Positions 7,901-17,300 of a stretch of 64,000 nucleotides of DNA are shown here, piece after piece. The position numbers and the translations under genes are program-made. Location of the stretch: NCBI RefSeq assembly GCF_001548375.1, contig NZ_AP017296.1, forward strand, positions 186,001 to 250,000, written 5' to 3'. Every line of letters starts with the position of its first letter. The stretch's first letter is position 1. This DNA is from Nostoc sp. NIES-3756 (GTDB taxonomy: Bacteria; Cyanobacteriota; Cyanobacteriia; Cyanobacteriales; Nostocaceae). The notes beneath the pieces were generated by a model that was not told the origin of the DNA, ran no database searches, and saw nothing but the letters and a program-made list of their open reading frames with translations.

Positions 7901-9790
7901 TTGCAATTCACACAACTAAAGCTGATTACCCTCAGTAATGAGGCGAATAATTTCCGTGGAAGGGAATGGAACCAGGATGAAAAATACCCAATTGAAATCA
8001 GGGCATCTCATCACCCACCTCTTCATGAACGCCACGGTTCAAGATTAGTGTTTGTACAGGATAGTGATGGGCAGTATAAAGAATATGCCATGCTGGAACC
8101 AAGAACGGGACAACTACCAATTGGCACACAAGCAATGGCTAATATTATCCCTGGCGAAACTTACACAGCCAATGCCACTATTGAGGATGTAAATGTTACC
8201 GTCAGAGAAATAAGTAAGTTTGCTTATGCAGAACAATCTTTTAATAGCGAGTCGGTGAAATTAGAGATAGGTACAAAATCAGTTCCTGACCAAACAGTGA
8301 AAATCAAATTAGAAGGGAAAACACTGGGAGAACTAGACGCGGATTCGGTGAAACAATTGCAAGTATTTAATCTAGTTAAAGATGCTCAACCCTTGAACCT
8401 CAAGTTAAAAACAATTTCTGATAATGAAAAGTTCGGCTTAATCCTTGCTGAATCGCCCAATGGGAATTTGCTAAGAATTAATAATATTGGGCAGTATGAC
8501 TACAAAGGGCAAACATTTAATGATGAACAATATCGCAAGCTGACTTTAGCCGTGTCACAAACTCAGGTTAAAGATGCAGTGTTCCTCAATAGTCAACCGC
8601 TAGGAGTGTTGTTCTTCAAAAAAGATAAAGAAGCTCTCAAAGAAATAGGTGTTTTGCAAGAGGGAAAACTGACTTCAGTGCAAGCAACGCTACAAAGTAA
8701 TTACTCCACCACAGTACTCAAAGTTGATCCACATAGTATTAAATACCCCGAAGCTTGGACAAAAGAATCTCACCAAGAACGCACACAACAGCCTCAACAG
8801 GTGCAGCAGATGGAAGTGATTGCACAGATATTGGCGAAAATTAAAGAGCGTCCCACTATCTTGTTTGCCAGTCGTGAGGATAGAGAGCTTGGCATCACGC
8901 GCATGGCAGTGGATAATCATAAGTTTGAAACTGTCAGTCAATGGTTACGACAGAATAATGTAAGTTTCACAAAACTAGCACCAGAGGAAGTACCAAAAGA
9001 AACCAAGAAGGGACTGTCGGTATTTAGGCTCGTCAACTCTTCCCTTTCTTCGCCGATATTTCGGGCGATGACCAGTAAATTTGGTGCAGTTGAGTCATTA
9101 GAGCAGTATCAAGCAAAAGTGCGATCGCTGCCGAATCGCCCTCAGTCTTTGCAACCACTAGGAGTCAAAAGCGAAGTTGCCACTACTCAAGCTACCAATG
9201 TAGAGATCACCGACGATGGGCGGAACGCCATTGCGCAACAGCCAGTGAAGGAGATCGCTATACCTGCCCCGTACAACCCATCCCAGAAGCCCTTGCCCCC
9301 TGCTTCCTCCTCTCACCCTACCCAAGAAGTTCAACCATCCGTCACAATCGAAGACCTACGCAATTGGTACGATAATGCTCATAACTTAGGCAAGCCTGAT
9401 GAATACAAAAACCGCATTGTGGAAATAGGTCATGCCTTCAAAGCAGGAACGCCCTTGTCGGATAAAGCTTATACGGCAATGCAAAAGGATAAGCAAAATC
9501 TAGAACAAATCATCAGGCTGACCGAAATCTCTCAAAGACTAGGTATGGTCTGGGGTCATCCGACTGAAAATAATCTGACGGTGGTGAGTGGTAATACCTA
9601 CGATTTGGCTTACAACTGCGATCGCAAAGATTTAGCGATTGCCCAAAAAGATGGTGAGGTACTTTTGAGAGTTGAGACTGGCAAGATAACAGTTAACAAA
9701 ATAACCCCCCAACTGTTAGAGACTTTTGAGAATGCGAATACTAAAGTTGAGGCAATTTTAAATAAACGAGATGTAGAAATACAGCGTTGA
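4952..9790 (+). CDS. Large protein with two-barrel RNA polymerase (RdRP/QDE-1/YonO-type) motifs
   Basis: A 1612-residue protein with start ATG at 4952 behind AAAAGG. Residues 150-700 show, in order: G191-K192-G-T-L; S221-S-F-K224; R440-S-P442 inside an N-x-R-S-P-x-L-x-x-x-G pattern; D512-F-D514-G-D516; D573-C-L-S-V-G578-V-I-N-N582; and A681-V-D-L-F-K686-S-S-K689. In RNA polymerase beta-prime and eukaryotic-type RdRPs the D-x-D-G-D aspartates bind catalytic Mg2+, and the other motifs match the K-G-V-L, S-M-x-K-F, R-x-P, D-x-L-G-x-I and A-V-D-F-x-K-T-G blocks of RdRPs in the same order. I infer a nucleotide polymerase. DNA versus RNA template, and primase versus transcriptase role, cannot be read from sequence. 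Residues 700-1612 are unrecognised; a Gln-rich and Pro-rich linker lies near 1275-1290 and 1445-1470. The gene stands alone, divergent from the 177-residue gene. Confidence 0.6.
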   Translation: MSLEFKHFDTRLNQWIHTDGDKNNSKTILTETLDNTLLEFYFPGKQFSFGHIDKYSKAEDLKNHPDGHILLLSSKTRLLYGSPECLPEIEKLCPDRKDRGAYGSIFLGACQNSINEELNILVVDDSNGENGSILPNNLVYKLVGDCYGQISTEIYDKLTKSEEQLDKSYRVIQHRFGWREGDGDDTKYRFGKGTLRPYNLDEIKYAYPNNQPKIDIIVPLSSFKGTDKERPNGASKPQIQPGLYRQKIWLGEKSQSQQGKTAISQLLASFPQGIKDFVEVIEEQAKNLALMQDDPRKVAQMYCQKYEERKAFTEEQKSFINQQINEQIANGTLTKQLELLTWNEESKEFDINNEFDESPKEDLLMYGIIKADLIGGHNQLLETEKVRKELSTFVQNEWRDIAIGRAITFERAMIIPSKELKNGEICVPWLEHGEKVLNFRSPFLNSNGLCVSTNKRVNDRLAPNGSNLKGVIVVNDEDHKRIAQRIAVLQAQGIDTSEIDPPETESERQCRDFDGDCIGVARASLYPNLTAEAEYRNQSENAYAPTVKLKKQSFYLPDGIQPPFEEIAIHMSDCLSVGVINNQVTALEALESEIEILKTYGTSEQKSEYLDKVSSHYQELFSQENQERPKPIRQEYRSYMEDFVALAQTERAPQIILQAMETNRQMYRKMIEEGCYQNQIAVDLFKSSKTPEMGLIKENNRYLYRDVNYIKDKKLKTIYLNEGIKTTGYSPVELLINQTNKYFSQSQLESRPIVQFQDLFKGIEFTPQQRLAAIAAKYEFDRLFNAAVRMDIRRETELGPSAVIQTTQGTQIEITNLTRYGHPGIWKAQTINLKLETIDSDPTKERPHRLLAVAQINNELTDDGKPAYRKLGTVSQQSVADYNLKPGMATNNALLVELKPELSRSQTKLMFDQANQYAQSLRESIPLEQRLSAAAAAWSVGAARQDELERKEQDKQPNKEVLQKNPNFVFAAFGSEIVSRLNQLQFTQLKLITLSNEANNFRGREWNQDEKYPIEIRASHHPPLHERHGSRLVFVQDSDGQYKEYAMLEPRTGQLPIGTQAMANIIPGETYTANATIEDVNVTVREISKFAYAEQSFNSESVKLEIGTKSVPDQTVKIKLEGKTLGELDADSVKQLQVFNLVKDAQPLNLKLKTISDNEKFGLILAESPNGNLLRINNIGQYDYKGQTFNDEQYRKLTLAVSQTQVKDAVFLNSQPLGVLFFKKDKEALKEIGVLQEGKLTSVQATLQSNYSTTVLKVDPHSIKYPEAWTKESHQERTQQPQQVQQMEVIAQILAKIKERPTILFASREDRELGITRMAVDNHKFETVSQWLRQNNVSFTKLAPEEVPKETKKGLSVFRLVNSSLSSPIFRAMTSKFGAVESLEQYQAKVRSLPNRPQSLQPLGVKSEVATTQATNVEITDDGRNAIAQQPVKEIAIPAPYNPSQKPLPPASSSHPTQEVQPSVTIEDLRNWYDNAHNLGKPDEYKNRIVEIGHAFKAGTPLSDKAYTAMQKDKQNLEQIIRLTEISQRLGMVWGHPTENNLTVVSGNTYDLAYNCDRKDLAIAQKDGEVLLRVETGKITVNKITPQLLETFENANTKVEAILNKRDVEIQR

Positions 9791-9861
9791 GAGAATATTT
9801 TAACTAGAAGTCCAAATAATATTCATCAAGTTATAAATTAGAAAAAACTTATTATCAATTA

Positions 9862-10641
9862 ATGAAAATAGAAAAAACTATGGAAGCAACAGAATTAGAG
9901 CAAGCACAAGCTTTTTTTAATCAAGGGATGGAACATCTCAAAGCTAAAGATTTAAAGTCAGTGGCTGAATGTTTTGAGAAAGAATTAACGCTCAACCCAA
10001 AGTTTGCAGAGGTTCATAATGCCATAGGATTAGTTCAGTTTGGCATTGGTAAATACGAAGGTGCAATTGAAATGTTTGAAGCAGCGATCGCCATCAATCC
10101 CAATTTTGCCGAAGCATATAATAATCGTGGTTTATCTCGCTTAAAAATTTGTAACAAATCGGAGTTCTCCAAGGTTGTTGAGGATTACAATCAGGCGATT
10201 ACACTCAATCCTAACTTAGTTGAAGCTTATCTAAATCGCGCAGATATCTACAAGAATTACATTGGTGATTTTGATGTAGCGATGCAGGATTATCAAAAAA
10301 TAATATCTCTTGAACCTAACCGTGTAGAGCCTTATGTCAACGTAGCTCACATTCATTTTGCATTAGGGAATTTGTCAGAATCATTAGCCCAATTAGAAAA
10401 GGCATTATTGATAGACTCTAATTGTCCAGAAGCTTACTGTGGGAGGGGAACAATTAGATTTCATTTGGACGATAAAGAGGGCGCGAAAAAAGATTTATTC
10501 TTAGCTTTTGATTTATATGAAGCGCGGGGGAATATAGTTTATTGTGTTTTTACCAGAAGTTTGATAATGAACTTGTTTAAGGATTATGAAGTGTATAAAG
10601 ATTTGTTTGGGATTGAGAGTAGGATGAGGACAAAAGAATAA
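9862..10641 (+). CDS. Tetratricopeptide repeat protein
   Basis: A 259-residue soluble protein built almost wholly of TPR units of 34 residues (A-x-x-F-N-Q-G, A-E-V-H-N-A-I-G, A-E-A-Y-N-N-R-G, V-E-A-Y-L-N-R-A, P-E-A-Y-C-G-R-G), about six repeats. Such proteins are protein-interaction scaffolds; no catalytic domain is present. It begins 71 bp after the polymerase-like gene on the same strand and could be co-transcribed. A second ATG nine codons in (M-E-A-T-E) is a possible alternative start. Its 3' end directly abuts the remnant of a VapC toxin gene on the other strand. Confidence 0.75.
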   Translation: MKIEKTMEATELEQAQAFFNQGMEHLKAKDLKSVAECFEKELTLNPKFAEVHNAIGLVQFGIGKYEGAIEMFEAAIAINPNFAEAYNNRGLSRLKICNKSEFSKVVEDYNQAITLNPNLVEAYLNRADIYKNYIGDFDVAMQDYQKIISLEPNRVEPYVNVAHIHFALGNLSESLAQLEKALLIDSNCPEAYCGRGTIRFHLDDKEGAKKDLFLAFDLYEARGNIVYCVFTRSLIMNLFKDYEVYKDLFGIESRMRTKE

Positions 10642-10713
10642 ATCTATAACTTGTTGATTTGGTTGTTTAACTACCTGTTCCGAAATCAGGCAGGTATCAA
10701 GGAGATAGTTCAT
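10642..10713 (-). pseudogene. vapC: Truncated VapC-type PIN-domain toxin (N-terminal remnant)
   Basis: Reading leftward from the ATG at 10713, the first 24 codons match the start of VapC PIN toxins (M-N-Y-L-L-D-T-C-L-I-S-E, then K-Q-P-N-Q-Q-V-I-D). After V-I-D the similarity stops at the point where the opposite-strand TPR gene ends. The open frame runs on to 10513 but through unrelated sequence. Most of the PIN domain, with its other acidic residues, is missing, so no active toxin is expected. The ATG overlaps the VapB stop (ATGA), the usual antitoxin-toxin coupling. Confidence 0.65.
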
Positions 10714-10943
10714 GGGTTGAAGACATCGTGAGCTTTGCTGCGATCTCTGTTGAGGTCAATTTCTTCACCCACTTGTGCCAGGGGGGATTGACGAAAGAAA
10801 TCGGAGAGTTTGCTTGGTTGTTCTAAATGTGTGTTGTGTGTAGTGAGGCTTTGGGCAAGGAGTTGAATAATATACAGTTTCTCATTGGGGTCAAGTTGAA
10901 GGAGTTGTTGTTCGAGTTCTGGAAGCAGCATGATGGGGTTCAA
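10710..10943 (-). CDS. vapB: VapB-like antitoxin (orphaned)
   Basis: A 77-residue small protein. The first 30 residues form an amphipathic helix (L-L-P-E-L-E-Q-Q-L-L-Q-L-D-P-N-E-K-L-Y-I), then a short proline-containing linker and a charged tail (E-E-I-D-L-N-R-D-R-S-K). This is typical of small cyanobacterial addiction-module antitoxins encoded upstream of PIN toxins. The stop codon overlaps the VapC remnant start. Methionines at 1 and 5 are both possible starts. With the toxin truncated it is an orphan antitoxin that may still bind DNA or other toxins. Confidence 0.55.
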   Translation of the reverse strand: MNPIMLLPELEQQLLQLDPNEKLYIIQLLAQSLTTHNTHLEQPSKLSDFFRQSPLAQVGEEIDLNRDRSKAHDVFNP

Positions 10944-11181
10944 GTGGAAGATAATTTTATTTTACTTTTAGCCAAGCAACCTTGTCTGACCCAATAAATC
11001 ACAGTTGTTTGTTAGTCATCAGTTTCTAGCTTTTTGTCTTTTGTTCATGATATTCGCAAATATATTCATATACTCTGGTGGAAAGTCAACGCTTCTCCCC
11101 TCTGCCTCTGTCCCTTATCCTCTTTATTGACCAAAAATTTTCTAAAATTTTAATAGATAAAGCAGTTTGAATAATAATTAG

Positions 11182-12618
11182 ATGCAATTAAAGACTCCGC
11201 CACAAAACTTCCTCTACACACTGTTAGCATTACGTGATTATTACGCGCCGATTGTAGAAGAGTATGAAAGGTTATACACACAAGCTTTAGATAATCTCAA
11301 TCATGTAGAAGCGTTACTAGCAAACTGGCCAGCAAAGCCAAGCGAACAGACCAATCGCTTAACACCAGAGCAAGTGGCACAAGTGCCTAGTGCGGCTGAA
11401 AAAACAAATGTGCCTTTAAACGGTAGCCAAAACATTTCAGAAACTGAGACTAACTTAGCCCAAACCGATACCACATTAGAAGCAATTCATAACCTAAAAA
11501 CAGAACATTTATTCCTAGCGATGGTTGATACTAATGCCCAGCCAGAGATTCCACAGCTAGATGATACTGCTTTAGAAACCTCATCCTCATACAATAGCAA
11601 TGCGATTAGTGAAGCTGAAACCGCCGCATCAGAATCTAACCCCGCTCAAGAAGACTCATCTTTAGATTCTGGGGATGACGCAGGGCAAACACAGGGAGAG
11701 CCAGAAGAAACTAATGATGTACAACAGCCAGCTACAGACAAGATAGAAACCGATATATCATCTGTAAGCCAAGAAGATAAAGAAACACAACCTATTGATG
11801 AATCAGCTACTGTTGCCCAAGAGGACTTATCCTCAGACAACGACAATAACATTGTAGAAACTGAGGATGAGTTGTTAGAAACTGAGGATGCAGTGGAGGC
11901 AGCCTCCGATAACGTAGAAAGCAACAGTTCATCAACTGCCACCCAAAGCGAACATCAACAGCCACAATCAACATCTGGCAATCAAGAGACTGCACAGCAA
12001 ACACAGGACGAGATGCGTTCTTTGGGCGAGGTTCCCATGCTGGAGGAATACTTTGGACTCAGGCGCATAGAAGCAGTTCAAAAGCTACTACAAAAACATC
12101 CGGGTAATATCTGCCATGTAGATTTCGTGTTGCGTGCGCTCTATGGTGAGTTAGAGCCAGACATGAGAAAGATAGTTAGAGGTAGAGTTCAATCAACACT
12201 AACTCAGGGGAAAAATGACGGCAGATGGTTTTTAGTTCCTGGGAAGTCGGGTTACTACACCATAGATTTAAAATTGCTCAAGTCGAATCAGAAAAGTAGT
12301 GTTTCTAAGCAAGAAAATAATAAAAGTAAAAAGCCGTCTCCGCAGTCCAAAGCGAATGCTGTACCGATGATGGGAGAATTTGAGGGGAAATTTATCATTG
12401 ATGCGCTGACTATTTTGCTACAACAAAACCCAGGTAAAGTATTTAATGTCGCTCAAGTGATAGAAGCACTATATGGCGAATTAGACCCCCAAGAAATTAA
12501 GGAAGTAAAAGCCAGTGTGCTGAATGAACTGTCGCGTGGTCATCGCACAGGGATATTCTCCAGAGTGCCAGGGAAAACAGGTGTTTACACTTGGGACGTG
12601 AAGTTACTGACCTCATAA
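11182..12618 (+). CDS. Protein with two HARE-HTH-like winged-helix domains and a long acidic linker
   Basis: A 478-residue protein. Residues 1-50 are a helical, aromatic-rich start (A-L-R-D-Y-Y-A-P-I-V). Residues 60-270 are low-complexity, rich in Glu, Asp, Ser, Thr and Gln, and probably disordered. Then two copies of an 85-residue domain follow, about 275-373 and 390-478. Both have the pattern V-P-M ... A-[VL]-x-x-L-L-Q-[KQ]-[HN]-P-G ... V-[LI]-x-A-L-Y-G-E-L-[ED]-P ... V-P-G-K-[ST]-G-x-Y-[TY]. The shape (helix, helix, then Y-G-E-L and a G-x-Y beta end) resembles HARE-HTH/winged-helix domains known to bind nucleic acid or transcription partners. The next gene downstream is a sigma factor, which supports a transcription link by position only. 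Confidence 0.55.
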   Translation: MQLKTPPQNFLYTLLALRDYYAPIVEEYERLYTQALDNLNHVEALLANWPAKPSEQTNRLTPEQVAQVPSAAEKTNVPLNGSQNISETETNLAQTDTTLEAIHNLKTEHLFLAMVDTNAQPEIPQLDDTALETSSSYNSNAISEAETAASESNPAQEDSSLDSGDDAGQTQGEPEETNDVQQPATDKIETDISSVSQEDKETQPIDESATVAQEDLSSDNDNNIVETEDELLETEDAVEAASDNVESNSSSTATQSEHQQPQSTSGNQETAQQTQDEMRSLGEVPMLEEYFGLRRIEAVQKLLQKHPGNICHVDFVLRALYGELEPDMRKIVRGRVQSTLTQGKNDGRWFLVPGKSGYYTIDLKLLKSNQKSSVSKQENNKSKKPSPQSKANAVPMMGEFEGKFIIDALTILLQQNPGKVFNVAQVIEALYGELDPQEIKEVKASVLNELSRGHRTGIFSRVPGKTGVYTWDVKLLTS

Positions 12619-12769
12619 AGTTAGCTGACGGAATATATTGCTTCGAGATTTATTTGCAGGCAGGAGTACGCATAATACATAAAATTACACCTTGTGGTTG
12701 ATATTGTCTACAAGGCTGTTTGTCATATACTTTGAATCTTATGTAATTGTGGAGAACGACTAAGACTGT

Positions 12770-13720
12770 ATGCCTAGCCTAAGTTCTGATTTGATACGCA
12801 TCTATTTACAAGAAATTGGTCAGTTCCCTTTATTAACCTCCGACCAAGAAATAACTTATGCAAGGCAAGTACAGCAAATGATTACTGTTCAAGAGCAACA
12901 GCAGCATCTGAGTCAACAATTAAATCGAGAACCTACATCAACAGAATTAGCGAATTTCCTCAACACAACCCAAGCCCAAGTAAATCAAATACTTGAGCTT
13001 GGGCAACGAGCCAAGCAAAAGATGATCACCGCAAATCTGCGACTGGTAGTTTCTATCGCCAAAAAATATCAGCGTCGTAACTTAGAGTTTCTAGACTTGG
13101 TTCAAGAGGGAGCAATCGGGTTGCAAAGGGGAATAGAAAAGTTTGACCCCAACCGAGGATACAAGTTATCAACCTACGCATATTGGTGGGTAACGCAAGC
13201 AATTACCAGAGCGATCGCTGAAAAATCTCGCACAGTTCGCTTGCCGATTCACGTTAACGAAAAACTGAATCAAATTAAGAAGGTACAGCGAGAATTTTTT
13301 CAAACACTAGGTCGCCGTCCTAGTGTGGCAGAAATTGCTCAAAAATTAGAGTTAGAACCTAACCAAATTCGAGAATATCTCAAGGTTGCCAGTGGGACAA
13401 TTTCTTTGGATTTGAAGGTAGGGGATAACCAAGAAACAGAACTGAGCGAACTTTTAGCCTCGGAGGACGTATCACCGAATGAAAACACTACTCACGAGAT
13501 GCTGCGCCAAGATTTAAGTGATTTGTTAGCGTCACTCAAACCGATGCAACGCGAAGTGTTAATTCTACGCTTTGGACTTTTGGATAACCAAGAGCAAAGT
13601 CTAGCCCAAATTGGCGAAAAGCTAAATATTAGCCGAGAGCGAGTGCGCCAAATCCAGCAGCAAGCAATGACTGCTCTGCGTCGTCAAGAGCCATCTATTT
13701 GGCAGTATTTATCGACTTGA
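12770..13720 (+). CDS. Sigma-70 family RNA polymerase sigma factor, group 2-like
   Basis: A 316-residue protein with region 1.2 (D-L-I-R-I-Y-L-Q-E-I-G), region 2 (residues about 90-165, N-L-R-L-V-V-S-I-A-K-K-Y ... D-L-V-Q-E-G ... K-L-S-T-Y-A-Y-W-W-V), region 3 (T-L-G-R-R-P-S-V) and region 4 (about 255-312, Q-R-E-V-L-I-L-R-F-G-L and the HTH S-R-E-R-V-R-Q-I). This is the layout of cyanobacterial SigB/SigC/SigD type alternative sigmas, lacking region 1.1. It should direct core polymerase to -10/-35 promoters. The 3' 180 bp has a near-identical copy at 33731-33919. The 151-bp upstream gap suggests its own promoter. Confidence 0.95.
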   Translation: MPSLSSDLIRIYLQEIGQFPLLTSDQEITYARQVQQMITVQEQQQHLSQQLNREPTSTELANFLNTTQAQVNQILELGQRAKQKMITANLRLVVSIAKKYQRRNLEFLDLVQEGAIGLQRGIEKFDPNRGYKLSTYAYWWVTQAITRAIAEKSRTVRLPIHVNEKLNQIKKVQREFFQTLGRRPSVAEIAQKLELEPNQIREYLKVASGTISLDLKVGDNQETELSELLASEDVSPNENTTHEMLRQDLSDLLASLKPMQREVLILRFGLLDNQEQSLAQIGEKLNISRERVRQIQQQAMTALRRQEPSIWQYLST

Positions 13721-13750
13721 AAAATGTGGGGTATTGTCCAGGCAAGAGCA

Positions 13751-13945
13751 TTAATTCTCTTGAGTTAGCTGTGATTGTAATTGCTGCACTTGCTCTACAG
13801 TTAACCCTGTTACTCTTACAATTGTCTCAATGGACATACCTTCACGCAGTAAATTCGCTGCAATCTCTTCTCTTGTTTTTTGGGCAGCTTTCTCTCCCCA
13901 ACTAGTAACAATTTCCATGATCTCTTCCCGCTCAGTTAACCCCAT
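13751..13945 (-). pseudogene. C-terminal remnant of a Rpn/PD-(D/E)XK transposase-like protein
   Basis: A 64-codon frame (M-G-L-T-E-R-E-E-I-M-E-I-V-T-S-W, later N-L-L-R-E-G-M-S-I-E-T-I, ending V-T-G-L-T-V-E-Q-V-Q-Q-L-Q). This is the characteristic tail of the large cyanobacterial family of Rpn-type putative transposases/nucleases, whose catalytic part lies upstream and is absent here. It is convergent with the sigma factor gene. It is most likely a decayed fragment, although expression of a small HTH-like peptide cannot be ruled out. Confidence 0.5.
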
Positions 13946-14347
13946 TTCATTAAGATTTTAGGGATTATACACCCAACTAACTGATAGGTTGAAGTCTATT
14001 GATTACGTTTGATAAACTTTGTGTATTATTTGGTGGGCATAAATTAAAAAGTTGAGCATTTTTAAAGAATAGTATTAACATTAACAGTAAATCTTTAATT
14101 TTGTTCCTGAAGATAATCGTCGGGAGAGCCTTATGCACAGATTGTCACTCCAGTGTTTATGCGCGACGAAAAACAAAGGCATCATCAGGACAAATATCTT
14201 TATTTGGAGAGATCGCATTTAAGGTTTTTAAAGCTATGATGCTCAAGTTCATCGCTTCTTGCCATAGCAAATTGGTTTTTAAAGTCAGACTCCAGTTAGA
14301 GAAAAATTGACATACATGGATTGCACCATAAATATTTATCATTTACT
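13946..14347. other. Intergenic region upstream of the NRPS cluster
   Basis: About 400 bp, AT-rich at the left. It contains only short frames (one at 14101-14310) without recognisable protein features. It presumably holds the promoter of the NRPS genes. No box or repeat was identified with confidence. Confidence 0.4.
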
Positions 14348-17300
14348 ATGAGTCAGCATATTCACAATAATCTTACTGATGAGGAAGAATATAATTTATC
14401 TCAAGAAGCAGAAGTTTTTGTATTTCCTACTTCTTTTGCCCAGCAACGATTGTGGTTCCTCGACAAGTTAGCACCAGGAAATTCATCTTATAATGTATCG
14501 ACAGCAATTCGATTAACTGGTTTTCTCCAGATCACCGCTCTCAAACAGGCATTTAACGAAATAGTACGTCGCCACGAAACCTTACGTACTACATTTGTTA
14601 TGTTAGAGCAGCAACCAGTGCAAGCAATCGCACCCAGCTTATATATTCCTTTACCCCTAATAGATTTACGTGATTTAGAGAGCAAAGAACGTGAAATACA
14701 AGTGAAACAAATTATTACAGTAGAAGCTGAATATCCTTTCAATCTCACCACTGGGCCATTGCTAAGAATAAAGCTGCTACAAATAGAGCAAGCAGAATAT
14801 ATATTGTTGCTAAATATACATCACATAGTTGCCGATGGCTGGTCAATTGGCGTGTTGATTAAAGAATTGGGGATATTGTACAAAGCCTTTGTTGAAAACC
14901 AGCAATATTTGATGACAAGTCAGTCTGTATCGGCACTCCTTCCAGAATTACATATACAATATGCAGATTTCGCCCAATGGCAACGCGAGTGGTTGCAAAC
15001 AGTGGAGATAAATGGCTATTCTTCTTTACAAATTCAATTAGCTTATTGGCAAAAGCAATTAGATAACCTCTCTGTACTAAATCTCCCAACCGACCGATTA
15101 AGACCAGCAGTTCCAACGAATAGAGGTGCAAAACAATTTTTAGAATTACCACAATCTTTAACTCAAGCCCTGGAGGAACTTAACTATCAAGAAGATGTAA
15201 GCTTGTTCATGACATTGCTGGCTGGGTTTAAGACTTTGCTTTATCGCTATACCCAGCAAGAGGATATTGTAGTAGGTTCAGCGATCGCTAATCGTAACCG
15301 TAGCGAATTAGAAGGGTTAATTGGTTTTTTTGTCAATAGTTTGGTACTACGTACTGATTTTTCAGGGAACCCAACATTTCGCCAATTGTTGCAGCGTGTG
15401 CGAGAAGTGACTCTAGAGGCTTATGCTCATCAAGATTTGCCTTTTGAAAAGCTAGTAGAGGAACTACAACCAGAACGAAATTTGAGTCATCATCCTTTAT
15501 TTGGGGTAGTATTTAGTTTACAAAATACGCCGATTCAAGCGTTAGAATTGCCAGGTTTAACGCTTTCACCGTTCAAGTTTGACAATAAAACCGCAAAGCT
15601 TGATTTAGAATTTCATCTATGGCGAGATAGGGAAAGTATCAAAGGAGAAATAATATATAGCACCGATTTATTTGATGATATTACCATTACTCGGATGCTA
15701 GGACACTTTCAAACACTGCTAGAAAGTATTGTTGCTAATCCAGAACAGTGTTTAATAGACTTGTCTGTGTTAACTGCAAATGAGAAGCAGCAGTTAATTG
15801 ATTGGAATAATACAAAAACAGAACATACACAAAATAAATGTTTTCATCAATTATTTCTAGAACAAGTAGAAAAAACACCAGATGGAATCGCCTTAGTCTT
15901 TGAGCAAACACAGTTAACCTACCTTCAACTCAATCACCAAGCTAACCAACTAGCACATCATCTAAAAAATTTGGGAGTAGTACCAGATATTGTAGTTGGC
16001 ATTTGTATAGAGCGAGGTCCTCAGATGATAGTAGCTCTTTTAGGTATCCTCAAAGCAGGTGGTACGTACCTGCCATTAGATCCGAGTTATCCTCAAGAGC
16101 GTCTACAATTCATATTAGAAGATGCGAAAGTATCAGTTTTGGTAACTCAACAAAAATTTGTCGAGCTTTTTGAGAAATCTACATTATCCGTGGTTTACTG
16201 GGATAGAGATAAAAGTGCGATCGCTTCTCATAGCAAAGAAAACCCTGTTGATTGTGTAACATTGAGAAACTTGGCTTATATAATTTACACTTCTGGCTCA
16301 ACAGGACAGCCTAAAGGCGTTTTGATTGAACATCGAGGACTTACTAACTTAATAAAAGCTCAGATAGAAGTTTTCAATTTACAACCAAGTAGCCGTATTT
16401 TGCAATTTGCATCATTAAGTTTTGATGCAGCAACATTTGAGATTGTCATGGCATTAGGAACAGGAGCAGCTTTATATTTAGCAAAGAAAGAATCCCTCAT
16501 ACCTGACCAAAATTTAATTCAACTATTACGGAAAAATGCTATTACTCATGTTACTTTTCCACCAAGTGTTTTGAAAGTCATACCTAGAGAATCCCTTCCC
16601 AAATTGCAAACTATTATTTGTGCAGGCGAACCCTGTTATGGTGAAGTTGTACAACCTTGGTTAAGTCCTAATCGTCAGCTTTTTAATGCCTATGGGCCAA
16701 CTGAAGCCACAGTTTGGTCAACCATTACTGAGATTACCTCTATTAGTGAAAAAATTCCCATTGGTCGCCCTATTATTAATACACAAATTTATATTTTAGA
16801 TAAGCATTTCCAACCTGTACCAATTGGCGTTCCAGGCGAAATATATATTGGGGGTGAAGGATTAGCCAGAGGTTACATTAACCTTGATGAATTAACTAGC
16901 CAAAAATTTATTCCCAATGTTTTTGACGAGGTAGAAGGTAAGCGTCTTTATCGAACAGGAGATTTAGCTTGTTATCGACCGGATGGCAATATTGAGTTTT
17001 TAGAACGTATTGATCATCAAGTAAAAATCCGTGGCTTCCGTATCGAGTTAGGAGAAATTGAAACAGTAATAAAACAGCACCCAAGTGTGAAAGAAGCAGT
17101 AATAGTTGCTAAGACTATATTAGATGAAAAGGATTTAATTGCTTATGTTACATTCAAATTAAATCAAGTAGTAACAAAAAATGAAATAAAGGAGTTTTTA
17201 AAATTAAAATTACCAGCTTATATGCTTCCAAGAAATTTAATAGTATTGGATTGTTTGCCGCTTCTGCCTAATGGCAAAGTGAACCGTCAAGCATTAATCT

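Noticed and set aside
10513..10641. Extension of the VapC frame beyond V-I-D
   Set aside because: The sequence is antisense to the TPR gene and has no PIN-domain residues; only the first 24 codons are VapC-like.
14101..14310. A 69-codon plus-strand frame before the NRPS genes
   Set aside because: No ribosome binding site, no recognisable protein pattern, and a basic, low-complexity composition; probably promoter DNA.
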